Counted from the stretch's first letter, positions 34,291 through 43,151 are shown. The stretch: 64,000 bases of DNA from Ignavibacteria bacterium (GCA_028714695.1 JAQTLX010000001.1:62001-126000), one strand, 5' to 3'. A program made the numbers and translations. Notes: generated by a model not told the origin, from the sequence alone.

Positions 34291-36768
34291 ATGACGAGAA
34301 AAACTAATTCATTCAAGGATTTCGTGTCAGATTTAAGCAGCGGAAAAACTGAAGAGGAAATTAAAAGCGCATATGCACGCCATTTCAATATTAAATATGA
34401 TACAAAAGATCATGTAGATTTGTATACAACCAGTGTGCTGTTCGAGTTCAAACATGATAAAAATCTTGCAAGTTTAAAAGTGCGTTCAGCAATTCTAGCA
34501 CAAACATTATATTACCTTCATAAATTAAAATACGGATTTACCGAAAAGCCTATTCCTCAATGTGTTTGTATCGCAGACAAGAATGAAGCATTTATAACCG
34601 ATACAAAGAAGTGGCGAAAGTATTATACTGATAAACATGAAAAATATGATTGGGATTTGGCTCCCAGTAATCCTGATATAAATTTGGTTAATGATATTGC
34701 AAAGGTAGATGAATTAAGAAATTTGCACGTTTTCAAAATTCATGATGAAAATGAATATAAGATTTTCTTTGGGAAATTATCTGCATTACTACAAGAGCAG
34801 CTATCGTTAGGGCTTTCAGACAAAAAATTAATAACGGAAGATAATTTTGAAGAAGTCTATGAATACTGGAACAGAATTTTTGGAGATAGTGTAAGAAACG
34901 GTTTAAAAACTTCAAAATATTTTGTTTGCGATATACAAGAAGGAAGAACGATATATTTCAAAGAGCATAGTAAAGTGTTTTTTGATTTTGGGGCTGGTGA
35001 AGGAAGAACAAAAAAAATATTGGCAAAGGATTATGAATATTTCTGGGACGTATATGAAAAAGTAAAAGATGAAAGGATTATTCGTGGTATTTTAGCAAAG
35101 ATAGATAGGCTCAGTGATGATAAGTTGCGAAGATTTTATGGTGAATTTTTTACTCCAGTTAGATTTGCAAAAAAAGGATTAGAGTATATTGAAAAAGTAG
35201 TTGGTAAAAGTTGGTGGGAAAAAGGCAATTATCGATTATGGGATATGGCAGCCGGAACTGGAAACTTAGAATATTATTTACCAAACGAGGCATTACAATT
35301 TTGTTATCTTTCAACAATCTATAAAGAAGATGTTGAACATTGTCAAAGATTGTTTCCAGAAGCTAATGTGTTTCAATATGATTATTTAAACGACGATATT
35401 GGTAATATATTTATTGAAGGAGCTTTGCCATTTGGATTGACATGGAAATTGCCACAGCAACTAATTGATGATTTGAATAATTCAAGTTTGAAATGGATAA
35501 TATTAATTAATCCACCATTTGCAACAAGTCAAATGGCAGGTACCGCAGGAGCTGCAGGTGGAAGTAAAAGAGATGTCAGTGATACAAAAGTAAGAAAAGT
35601 AATGCATAATAATGATTTGGGAGAAGTAAGTAGAGAATTATTCTCACAATTTTTATTTAGGATAAAGTATGAATTTGAAAAAAGGAAAGCACATCTTGGC
35701 TTATTTGCAAAATTAAAATACATAAACTCCACTAATGACCAAAAATTTCGTGATTCAGTTTTCAGATTTGGCTTCGAAAAAGGATTCATGTTTTCTTCTG
35801 TAAATTTTGCTGGAACGAGCCGAAATGCTCAATTTCCAGTGGGTTTTCTTGTATGGGATTTAAACAAAACAAAAGCATTAGAGAATCAAGAAATATTGAT
35901 TGATGTCTTTAACGAAAATGTAGAAAAGATTGCACAAAAAAATGTGCGTATTGAAAAAAGAGAAATATTTCTAAGTAAGTGGATTAATCGGAAACCTGCA
36001 AGAATAAAATATCCACCATTTGGATCAGCAATAAATATAAAAAGGGATAATTTAGATTCACGAGACCGAATAAGCGAAAATTTTATTGGTTCGTTGATGT
36101 GCTGTGGAAACGATTTGCAACATCAAAAATTTACATCAATATTGTCAGGCCCATATGTAAGTGCAGGCGCACATAGCATAACTCCAGATATTTTTGAAAA
36201 AAGTATGATTGTTCACAGTGTACGCAGAATTCCAAAAACGAATTGGATTAATGATCGTGATCAATATATGCAACCAAACAAAACACTATCAAGTGATTTT
36301 ATAAATGACTGTGTCATGTGGAGTATATTTAGTTATAGTAATGAAACCGTTTCAATGAGAGATGTTGAATATATGGGAAATTTATACCAAATTAAAAATC
36401 ATTTTTTTCCTTTTAAAATATCAGAATTAAAGAAATGGGAAATCGCTGATGCTGATATTAAATCATCTATGTATCGAGACGAAGATCGTTATGTAGCAAA
36501 TTGGATTTCAAAAAATAAAATCTCAAAAGAAAGTGAAACCATTTATGAAATTGGAAAAAATATTTATCAAGTGTTTTATAAAGAGCTAAATGTCCTCAAT
36601 ACTACAAAATTTAAAATTCAAATTTGGGATGCAGGGTGGTGGCAAATCAGAAATGCACTCAAAGACCAAAATATGGCACAGGAACTGTTTATAAGACTTA
36701 AAGAAGCGCATGATAGTTTGAAAGAAAAATTGCTTCCAAAAATTTACGAATACGGCTTTCTAAATTAA
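34291..36768 (+). CDS. Fused nuclease-DNA methyltransferase (type IIG-like restriction enzyme)
   Basis: 825 residues. The N-terminal part (about 1-190) has D43 followed by E52-F-K54 (LFEFKHDK), a plausible PD-(D/E)xK nuclease core. A helical linker leads to an N6-adenine methyltransferase core: FFTPVRFAKKGLEYI, SAM motif DMAAGTGNL with D318, and catalytic NPPF at 407-410. The C-terminal 300 residues vary and may hold the target recognition domain. One polypeptide that cuts and methylates matches type IIG enzymes. The OLD-type gene starts 12 bp after its stop, so the two are probably one operon. AT-rich codon use indicates transfer. Confidence 0.75.
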   Translation: MTRKTNSFKDFVSDLSSGKTEEEIKSAYARHFNIKYDTKDHVDLYTTSVLFEFKHDKNLASLKVRSAILAQTLYYLHKLKYGFTEKPIPQCVCIADKNEAFITDTKKWRKYYTDKHEKYDWDLAPSNPDINLVNDIAKVDELRNLHVFKIHDENEYKIFFGKLSALLQEQLSLGLSDKKLITEDNFEEVYEYWNRIFGDSVRNGLKTSKYFVCDIQEGRTIYFKEHSKVFFDFGAGEGRTKKILAKDYEYFWDVYEKVKDERIIRGILAKIDRLSDDKLRRFYGEFFTPVRFAKKGLEYIEKVVGKSWWEKGNYRLWDMAAGTGNLEYYLPNEALQFCYLSTIYKEDVEHCQRLFPEANVFQYDYLNDDIGNIFIEGALPFGLTWKLPQQLIDDLNNSSLKWIILINPPFATSQMAGTAGAAGGSKRDVSDTKVRKVMHNNDLGEVSRELFSQFLFRIKYEFEKRKAHLGLFAKLKYINSTNDQKFRDSVFRFGFEKGFMFSSVNFAGTSRNAQFPVGFLVWDLNKTKALENQEILIDVFNENVEKIAQKNVRIEKREIFLSKWINRKPARIKYPPFGSAINIKRDNLDSRDRISENFIGSLMCCGNDLQHQKFTSILSGPYVSAGAHSITPDIFEKSMIVHSVRRIPKTNWINDRDQYMQPNKTLSSDFINDCVMWSIFSYSNETVSMRDVEYMGNLYQIKNHFFPFKISELKKWEIADADIKSSMYRDEDRYVANWISKNKISKESETIYEIGKNIYQVFYKELNVLNTTKFKIQIWDAGWWQIRNALKDQNMAQELFIRLKEAHDSLKEKLLPKIYEYGFLN

Positions 36769-36780
36769 TTAATTAATTAT

Positions 36781-38592
36781 ATGGAATTCACATATTTTGA
36801 AATAAAAAATTTTAAGGGAATTGAAAATATTAGACTGAATTTAAGTGATTCCCCAAAGCAAAAAATTTATACATTAGTTGGTTTAAATGAAAGTGGAAAG
36901 ACGACTATACTGGAAGCAATAAATATGGTAAAGTACAAATCAGAAAACTTGGATCCTTTGGAGCTGAAAGGATATAATATAGAAAATATTCATGATTTAA
37001 TCCCTATAAATAAACGAGACAATTTTAATGATAGTATATTAATCGAAATAGGATTAAGTCTAAATGCTGATGACGAAAAATTCATATCAGATAAACTTAA
37101 AAAAGAATTATCAATAATAAAAACTCGTGATATAAATGATATAATAATAAAACAAGAGTATAAGTTTGTTAACTCAATAAATAACAAACAAGATAGTAAA
37201 ACTGTATGGTATTTTGCTGCTTATGGGAAAAAGAAACGTCAAGTTAAAGATAGAATGTTGAGTACGGAAGTTAAACAAACAATCATGAAGTTTGTTGGTG
37301 AATTAATTCCAAGCATATTGTATTTTCCTAATTTTTTGTTTGATTTTCCCGATAAGATTTATTTAGAAGAAATAGGTCAAAATGATAAAAAATATAAATT
37401 TTATAGAGTGGTTGTTCAAGACATTCTTGACTCTTTGAATAATGAATTAAATATTGAGGAACACATTGTAAAAAGAATCAGAAATGGAGATAGTAATGAT
37501 AGAAAAAATATGAATTCTGTTTTATTGAAAATGGAAAAATGTGTAACAAAAGCTATTTTCGAAGCATGGAATAAGATTTTCAAAAAATCAATTTCTGATA
37601 AATCAATAAAAATTGAATGTGATATTGACCAAGAAAATGATAAAGTATTTATGGAATTTCTCGTAAATGATGGAGAGGGGCTTTACCAAATAAGTGAACG
37701 TTCTTTAGGATTCCGATGGTTTTTTGTTTTCCTTTTGCTAACACAATTTAGAAAACATAGGAAAGCAAAAAATATAAATACCCTTTTTCTTTTAGACGAA
37801 CCAGCCTCAAATTTGCATTCTAGCGCTCAAGCACAATTGTTAAAAAGTTTTGAAAATTTACCTTCTTTAATATATACAACACATAGTCACCATATGATTA
37901 ATCCTTTATGGTTAGAAGGAACTTATGTTGTTAAAAACGAGGGTTTAAATTATAAAAATGATGATGAATATAATTCAAAAAAAACAAATATTACTCTTAC
38001 GAAATATAGAAGGTTTGCAAATAAATATCCTGATCAAACTAGTTATTATCAACCAATATTGGACATATTAGATTACGCGCCTTCAAATTTGGAGTTTAAA
38101 GATAACGCCATATTTCTTGAGGGGAAAAATGACTTTTATTGTTTGAATTATATTCAAGAGTTAATAAGAATCGGCAAAGAAAAGTTTACTTTTATACCAG
38201 GGACTAGTTCAAGTAATCTTGATAATTTGATATCGCTTTATCTTGGTTGGGGTAAAAATTTTTTGATTATATTGGACTCTGATAAGGAAGGGAAGAAACA
38301 GAAAAGTCGTTATAATGATGAATTCGGAATATTAGTGAAAGAAAAAATATTTGATTTATCAGATGTATCTATTTCATTTTCTAATTATGAGTTGGAAAAT
38401 TTATTTAAAAATAAGGAGTTATTGGATATTCAAAAAAGTTGTTACAGTGAGGACACAAAATATAATAAAGTGCATTTTAATAGAGCGCTGCAAGAATTGT
38501 TTATAACAAAGAAAAATATACTATTGTCAACTGAAACGATAAACAATTTTAGAAGGATTATCGATTTTATTGATTCTAAGATAAATGTATAA
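36781..38592 (+). CDS. OLD-family AAA ATPase with TOPRIM nuclease domain
   Basis: 603 residues. An SMC-like ATPase head with Walker A GLNESGKTT (34-42), signature-like region SERSLGFRWF and Walker B TLFLLDEPASNLHS is followed by the HSHHM switch. The C-terminal TOPRIM domain has E447 (FLEGKND) and D499-x-D501 (LDSDKEG), all needed for metal-dependent DNA cleavage. This is the architecture of OLD nucleases such as GajA, but no UvrD-like GajB gene is adjacent. It lies 12 bp downstream of a nuclease-methyltransferase. Likely an antiphage effector. Confidence 0.85.
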   Translation: MEFTYFEIKNFKGIENIRLNLSDSPKQKIYTLVGLNESGKTTILEAINMVKYKSENLDPLELKGYNIENIHDLIPINKRDNFNDSILIEIGLSLNADDEKFISDKLKKELSIIKTRDINDIIIKQEYKFVNSINNKQDSKTVWYFAAYGKKKRQVKDRMLSTEVKQTIMKFVGELIPSILYFPNFLFDFPDKIYLEEIGQNDKKYKFYRVVVQDILDSLNNELNIEEHIVKRIRNGDSNDRKNMNSVLLKMEKCVTKAIFEAWNKIFKKSISDKSIKIECDIDQENDKVFMEFLVNDGEGLYQISERSLGFRWFFVFLLLTQFRKHRKAKNINTLFLLDEPASNLHSSAQAQLLKSFENLPSLIYTTHSHHMINPLWLEGTYVVKNEGLNYKNDDEYNSKKTNITLTKYRRFANKYPDQTSYYQPILDILDYAPSNLEFKDNAIFLEGKNDFYCLNYIQELIRIGKEKFTFIPGTSSSNLDNLISLYLGWGKNFLIILDSDKEGKKQKSRYNDEFGILVKEKIFDLSDVSISFSNYELENLFKNKELLDIQKSCYSEDTKYNKVHFNRALQELFITKKNILLSTETINNFRRIIDFIDSKINV

Positions 38593-38807
38593 TGATAACA
38601 GATAGAAAATAAGATCCTCAATAGTTGGGTTGATTTCTTTTTTAAGGGAATAATAATAATTAGTATATAACAGCATGAATAAAACTTATCTCATATATCT
38701 TATTAATTTGCTACGAGATAAGATTTTGTTTTTCGATTTCCCAATCTTAAAATATAAGCTATTATCTCCCTCATAATCAATACTTTATATATGCGTGTGG
38801 TCATTTA

Positions 38808-38840
38808 TTGAATAATCTGAGAGATTATTTCTTATCTTTG
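38808..38840 (+). promoter_or_regulatory. Candidate Bacteroidetes-type promoter
   Basis: TTG at 38808-38810 and TATCTTTG at 38833-38840 fit the -33 TTG / -7 TAnnTTTG consensus with spacing slightly above the usual 19-21 bp. It faces a region with iterated motifs and no clear ORF. Confidence 0.4.
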
Positions 38841-38910
38841 TAGTATAATAAAATCGTATTAATATGTGTGTCGAATTAAATATTTTTGTTTTGAACAAAA
38901 AAAATAAAAT

Positions 38911-38959
38911 CAGATGATACCGCCAATGATACCAAAAATGATACCAAAGGTATCATCTG
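38911..38959. repeat. Inverted repeat enclosing TGATACC iterons
   Basis: 11-bp perfect arms CAGATGATACC (38911-38921) and GGTATCATCTG (38949-38959). Three direct TGATACC copies at 38915, 38927 and 38939 are spaced exactly 12 bp. Further copies: 39005 and 39016 (direct), 39087 and 39183 (inverted). Confidence 0.8.
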
Positions 38960-39115
38960 TAACTTATTTAAAATCAAAAACTTATTGCAACTTAACAGCG
39001 TTAATGATACCAAATTGATACCTTTTTAAGTTCTTTGAAATAGCCGCGTGTTTTTTCAATGTTTAGCAAAATTTTGTTGCTGCGATGGTATCATTTTGGA
39101 ATCGAAACAATTGAA

Positions 39116-39272
39116 AAACAAAATGAGCCATAATGAGCCATATTTTAAAAAAGTTTTACGATGTCACATTTGTTTTTGCGGTGGTATCATTCCGGTATGG
39201 GAATATCTGTAAAACAAAATGAGCCATAATGAGCCATAATGAGCCACATTTCAAAAAGTTTTTGAGATGTCA
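39116..39272. repeat. Paired arrays of a 10-bp ATGAGCCATA iteron
   Basis: ATGAGCCA recurs at 39123 and 39133, then at 39219, 39229 and 39239, each step 10 bp. Each array is preceded by AAAACAAA and an inverted TGATACC copy and followed by a T/A-rich stretch and GATGTCACA, so a block of about 95 bp is directly repeated. Confidence 0.8.
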
Positions 39273-39474
39273 CAACTGAGAATTATTTTTCACATCAGTT
39301 TTTCCGTTTTAATTCGTGATAATCTGTGGCAGTTTTGTTTTTGTATGTAATTAAAAATGGCTGCCTGCTGACAGCCATTTTATAAATTCCGTCCTGCCGC
39401 AGCAGTTCTTCGACTTTCGCCGGAATGACAAACTCTTAAATATGTATTCGCTAATCGTTAATCGCAAATTCTCA

Positions 39475-39506
39475 ATTATTAATTACCAATTACTAATTAC
39501 TAATTG
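39475..39506. repeat. Heptamer tandem repeat, second array
   Basis: ATTATTA, ATTACCA, ATTACTA, ATTACTA then ATTG; same unit and same end as the array at 4466-4497, and again about 6 bp from a minus-strand stop codon (39512). Confidence 0.75.
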
Positions 39507-39511
39507 AAAAG

Positions 39512-39982
39512 TTAAGCCGGTGAATTATACGTTTCCGTTATCGGCTCTTTGAAGTCTTTATTGAGAATCATGTTCTTCACGTCCTTTGCAATTGTTGCTG
39601 TTTTGTTCAGTGTCATATATACGTTGTCAACGAAGAGTCTCATTTCTTCGTAATCCATTGTTCCGGGTTTCTGCGCTATCGCTTCGAACAATTCGAACTG
39701 AAGTTTATCAAGGAGAGTTATTTCCATCGCGAACATTTTTCTGTTCGGAATCTGGAATGGCTTATATTCTGTTTTTGTCACCGACATTTTTACCGCTTTT
39801 ATCCGAGCCGGTTTTCTCACGGTTTTTGCTGCCGTCTTAATCACGGGCTTTTTCGCCGCAACTTTCTTTGCAGGTGTTTTCGCCGCAACTTTCTTTACGA
39901 CTTTCTTTGTTACGTTTTTCACGGCTTTTTTCACAACTTTCTTCGCCGGTTTCTTTAATGCTTTTTTCTTTGCTTTTGCCAT
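39512..39982 (-). CDS. Lysine/alanine-rich histone H1-like protein with a C-terminal helical domain
   Basis: 156 residues. Residues about 1-65 are composed almost only of Lys, Ala, Val and Pro in AKK/KKVVKK repeats, like bacterial H1-type nucleoid proteins (HctA/Hc1, AlgP tails). From about 75 the sequence changes to a normal helical domain (MFAMEITLLDKLQFELFEAIAQKPGTMDYEE). The basic tail should bind DNA or RNA non-specifically; the C-terminal domain is not recognised. It follows the hydrogenase genes on the same strand, but the HydA terminator separates them. Confidence 0.65.
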   Translation of the reverse strand: MAKAKKKALKKPAKKVVKKAVKNVTKKVVKKVAAKTPAKKVAAKKPVIKTAAKTVRKPARIKAVKMSVTKTEYKPFQIPNRKMFAMEITLLDKLQFELFEAIAQKPGTMDYEEMRLFVDNVYMTLNKTATIAKDVKNMILNKDFKEPITETYNSPA

Positions 39983-39993
39983 GGTATTTGTAA

Positions 39994-40020
39994 TTAAAAA
40001 GGGGGATTGTTAATCCCCCT
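39994..40020 (-). terminator. Terminator after hydA
   Basis: On the minus strand AGGGGGATT-AAC-AATCCCCCT followed by TTTTT (stem 40012-40020 with 40000-40008). It lies 13 bp after the hydA stop and just before the H1-like gene. Confidence 0.85.
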
Positions 40021-40032
40021 GAAAATAATTTG

Positions 40033-41949
40033 TTATGATATAAATTTTCCTCTTGCCGTGTAATGCGTGTGCAGAAGTTTATGTGAGAGATGTCCGCAAG
40101 GTCCTTCTTTAAAGAACTTTTCGTAAATCATCTTTACGTAAGGATTGTCATGCGATTTTCTCATTTCGAGTGATTCGTCTTCAGCGTAAATTGCTCTTGC
40201 GCGCGCCTGTCTTATTTCAAGCGATGTCGGAATCGGCTGACCGCCGCCGCCGATACATCCGCCCGGACATGCCATGAATTCTATGAAGTGACATTCGCTG
40301 AACTTGCCGCCGCGCTTTATGTCGTCCATAACTTTCTTCGCGTTTGCCGTTCCGTGCGCTACCGCTACTTTAAGCGTCGCGCCCTTTAGCCAGTTCCAGT
40401 CTTTAACGAGTCCCTGTAATATTTCGGGTACAGGTCCTACCGCGGTAATCGGAAGTTCTACATACTTAACGCCTTCAAATCCTCTTACGGGAGTAATGTT
40501 GGCATCGGCGAATATATCTTCAACCTTTACGCCGGTTACGAATTCGATTACGGACCTTAAAGCCGCTTCCATAACGCCGCCTGTCGCGCCGAAAATCAAT
40601 CCCGCGCCCGATGCGTCGCCGAACGGACTGTCGAAATGCGACTTAGGCATTTCAGGCAGATAAATACCCGCTTCTTTAATCATCTTGCCGAGTTCGCGTG
40701 TAGTTAAACCGTAGTCAACGTCTTTGTAACCCGACGATGTCATTTCAGGTCTGTTGCATTCGAATTTCTTCGCTGAGCACGGCATCAATGCCACCGATAC
40801 AACGTCTTTCGGGTCAACGCCTATTTGCTGTGCGTAGAAAGTTTTTATAATTGCGCCGAACATCTGCTGCGGTGATTTTGCAGTCGAGAGATTCGGAATG
40901 AATTCGGGATAAAAATGCTCGAGATATTTAACCCAGCCCGGCGAACAACTTGTAAACTGCGGTAACGCCATGCTGTTATCTTTTTCTACGAGCGCTTTGT
41001 ATAATCTTATAATTAATTCCGTGCCTTCTTCGAAAATTGTGAGATCGGCAGTGAAGTTGGTATCGAACACAGCGTCGAAACCTATTCTTCTCAATGCCGT
41101 GTTAAGTTCCTGCGTCATTGAAGTACCCGGCTCGACACCGAAACATTCCCCTATTGCAGCTCTCGGCGACGGTGCAGTCTGAATCACGACGTGCTTTGTC
41201 GGGTCGTCGATTGCAGCCCAGATTTCATCCGACGGATCGTTTGCATGAAGCGCCGATGTCGGGCATCTGTTTATGCACTGACCGCAGTTAATGCAGATAA
41301 CGTCCGCAAGCGGTCTTTCCATGAATGTGCTGATGTGTGTCTTGTCGCCTTTGCCGATTGATTCGAGTACGCCTACTTCCTGAAGGTCGATGCATGTACG
41401 GACGCATCTCTTGCAGAGTATGCATTTGCTCATTTCCCTTACTACGGAATATGACGATTTGTCTATTTCGTATGCGGGCTTGTCGCAATGTCCGAATGTG
41501 TATCCGTCGACTCCGTATTCTTCCGCAAGCGACTGAAGTTCGCAGTTGCCGTTCCTTATGCAGGAATAGCATTCGCCGTAATGCTCGCTGAGCATAAGGT
41601 CGATGATGTGCCTTCTTGCTTTTCTTACCTGCGGTGTCGATGTTTTGACTTTTATCGGCGCTGTAATGGGGAATGCACAGGCAGCCTGTAATGTTCTCAT
41701 GCCTTCCACTTCAACGGCGCAAACGCGGCAAACGCCGGCTACGCATAAATCCGTATGATGGCAGAGTGTCGGTATATGTATTTGATTTTGTCTGCATGCT
41801 TCCAGTATTGTTGTCCCGAGAGGAACTGAAACCTTTTTCTCGTTAAGTTCAACAGTGATGCTTCCGCCTATAGTGTTCGTGTCCACCGGTTTTGGTACCT
41901 TGAATTCCTGCTGACTTACGGGAGCTCTTGATGTTTTTTTATTATCCAT
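40033..41949 (-). CDS. hydA: [FeFe]-hydrogenase catalytic subunit, group A (HydA/HndD type)
   Basis: 638 residues. An N-terminal [2Fe-2S] domain has C63, C69, C74 and C77; a His-Cys [4Fe-4S] site follows (H123, C127, C130, C136); then two ferredoxin clusters (CKRCVRTC and CINCGQCINRCP). The H-cluster domain has all four cysteines: C335 (SCSPGW), C391 (MPCSAKK), C561 and C565 (ACPGGCIGGGGQP). The small-subunit-like tail ends in HTHYTARGKF. This is the M3-type cytoplasmic enzyme working with a NuoF-like partner, consuming or making H2 with NAD(H) and often ferredoxin. hydB starts 2 bp upstream, so they are one operon. Confidence 0.95.
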   Translation of the reverse strand: MDNKKTSRAPVSQQEFKVPKPVDTNTIGGSITVELNEKKVSVPLGTTILEACRQNQIHIPTLCHHTDLCVAGVCRVCAVEVEGMRTLQAACAFPITAPIKVKTSTPQVRKARRHIIDLMLSEHYGECYSCIRNGNCELQSLAEEYGVDGYTFGHCDKPAYEIDKSSYSVVREMSKCILCKRCVRTCIDLQEVGVLESIGKGDKTHISTFMERPLADVICINCGQCINRCPTSALHANDPSDEIWAAIDDPTKHVVIQTAPSPRAAIGECFGVEPGTSMTQELNTALRRIGFDAVFDTNFTADLTIFEEGTELIIRLYKALVEKDNSMALPQFTSCSPGWVKYLEHFYPEFIPNLSTAKSPQQMFGAIIKTFYAQQIGVDPKDVVSVALMPCSAKKFECNRPEMTSSGYKDVDYGLTTRELGKMIKEAGIYLPEMPKSHFDSPFGDASGAGLIFGATGGVMEAALRSVIEFVTGVKVEDIFADANITPVRGFEGVKYVELPITAVGPVPEILQGLVKDWNWLKGATLKVAVAHGTANAKKVMDDIKRGGKFSECHFIEFMACPGGCIGGGGQPIPTSLEIRQARARAIYAEDESLEMRKSHDNPYVKMIYEKFFKEGPCGHLSHKLLHTHYTARGKFIS

Positions 41950-41951
41950 TG

Positions 41952-43151
41952 TTATGCTTCAATTTTGTTTAATATTTCATCTTTGAAATTATCGATAATC
42001 GAAATGAATGAATTCGGGCTCGACTGACCCAGACCGCATTTTGACGCAACCTGCATCGTATGTCCGAGTTCTTTTAGTTTGCCGATGTATTCGAATGTGA
42101 ATTCGCCTTTCTCAATCATTTCTACACCTTCGAGTAATTTTACATTACCGATTCTGCAGGGTGTGCATTGTCCGCAGGATTCTTCAACAAAAAACTCCAT
42201 GAAGTTTTTCAGTATTTTCAGCATATCTCTGTTCTTTCCGAAAATCATAACAGAACCGCCCGTAGGAATATCTTCGTATGCAAGGGCTCTTTCGAAATGC
42301 GATTCCGGAATACAGATTCCGGAGGCTCCGCCTACCTGCACTGCCTTTGTATCTTCCGCTTCAACTATCTTGAGCAATTCTTTTACCTTTGTACCGAAAG
42401 GAAGTTCGTAAACTCCGGGTTTCTTGCAGTCGCCCGATACGGAGAACAATTTCGAACCGCTTGATTTATCGGTTCCGACTTTCGCGTACCAGTCGCCGCC
42501 TTTTACAATAATGTGCGCTGCCGCCGCGAGAGTTTCAACGTTGTTTACCGATGTAGGTCTACCGTTGTAACCCGTGTTTACAGGATACGGAGGACGGTTT
42601 CTTGATTCACCCCTTTGTCCTTCGAGTGATTCGATGAGCGCGGTTTCTTCGCCGCATACATAAGCGCCTGCGCCTAATCTAATCTTAATATCGAAATCAA
42701 AATCTTTCTTGCCGAGAATATTCTTGCCGAGCAAATTGTCTTTCCTCATTTGCGCAAGATAGTCTTCGAGGAATTTCAGCATATATTCGTATTCACCCCT
42801 CAGGTAAACTAATCCTTCTTTCGCGCCGCATGTATATCCGCCTATAACCATTCCGTCAAAAACCAATTCAGGATATTCTGTAAGCAGAACCCTGTCTTTG
42901 AAAGTTCCGGGTTCCCCTTCATCGGCATTACAAACGATAAATTTTTCATCCGCTTTTGCAGCGGCTGTTAGCATCCATTTTGTAGACGTCGGAAAACCTG
43001 CTCCGCCTCTACCTTTCAATTTTGAAGATTTCATTTCAAACAGCACGTTTTCTCTTCCGATTTCCAGAGCCTTTTTTATTCCTTCACCTCTTTTGTACTC
43101 GGAAAACAACACCGGTCCTGTCCTTTTCTGCTTGTTAAAAATTGGTTCCAT
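41952..43151 (-). CDS. hydB: NuoF-like diaphorase subunit of the hydrogenase (HydB)
   Basis: 399 residues. GRGGAGFPTSTKW (FMN/NAD loop), GAGAYVCGEETALIESLEG and the [4Fe-4S] motif ESCGQCTPCRIGN near 330-345 identify NuoF/HydB. It lacks both the N-terminal [2Fe-2S] domain and the C-terminal 2[4Fe-4S] domain that make many HydB proteins about 600 residues, so it resembles NuoF itself. It binds FMN and oxidises or reduces NAD(H), passing electrons to HydA. A NuoE-like hydC is missing from its usual place upstream; the next gene is on the other strand. Confidence 0.9.
   Translation of the reverse strand: MEPIFNKQKRTGPVLFSEYKRGEGIKKALEIGRENVLFEMKSSKLKGRGGAGFPTSTKWMLTAAAKADEKFIVCNADEGEPGTFKDRVLLTEYPELVFDGMVIGGYTCGAKEGLVYLRGEYEYMLKFLEDYLAQMRKDNLLGKNILGKKDFDFDIKIRLGAGAYVCGEETALIESLEGQRGESRNRPPYPVNTGYNGRPTSVNNVETLAAAAHIIVKGGDWYAKVGTDKSSGSKLFSVSGDCKKPGVYELPFGTKVKELLKIVEAEDTKAVQVGGASGICIPESHFERALAYEDIPTGGSVMIFGKNRDMLKILKNFMEFFVEESCGQCTPCRIGNVKLLEGVEMIEKGEFTFEYIGKLKELGHTMQVASKCGLGQSSPNSFISIIDNFKDEILNKIEA

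Larger units (their letters stand above)
38593..39511. other. Intergenic region, 919 bp, with iterated TGATACC and ATGAGCCA motifs
   Basis: No credible gene. A hairpin AATAATCT-GAG-AGATTATT (38811-38829) overlaps a Bacteroidetes-type promoter candidate (TTG at 38808, TATCTTTG at 38833-38840, spacing 22 bp) reading rightwards into the iterated motifs. Copies of the AATTCGTGATAATCTGTGGC family and a heptamer array occupy the right end. Confidence 0.55.

Noticed and set aside
36781-38592. OLD-type gene considered as GajA of a Gabija system
   Set aside because: No GajB (UvrD-like helicase) gene is next to it; only the architecture of GajA is shared, so Gabija is not claimed.
38914-39018. Short ORF MIPPMIPKMIPK... 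through the TGATACC repeats
   Set aside because: The repeated residues come from the 12-bp iterons; the frame is only 34 codons, lacks a ribosome site, and its stop lies in another iteron.
41288-41691. Cys/Arg-rich ORFs on both strands within hydA
   Set aside because: Shadow frames of the hydrogenase ferredoxin-domain coding sequence, whose motifs are fully accounted for on the minus strand.
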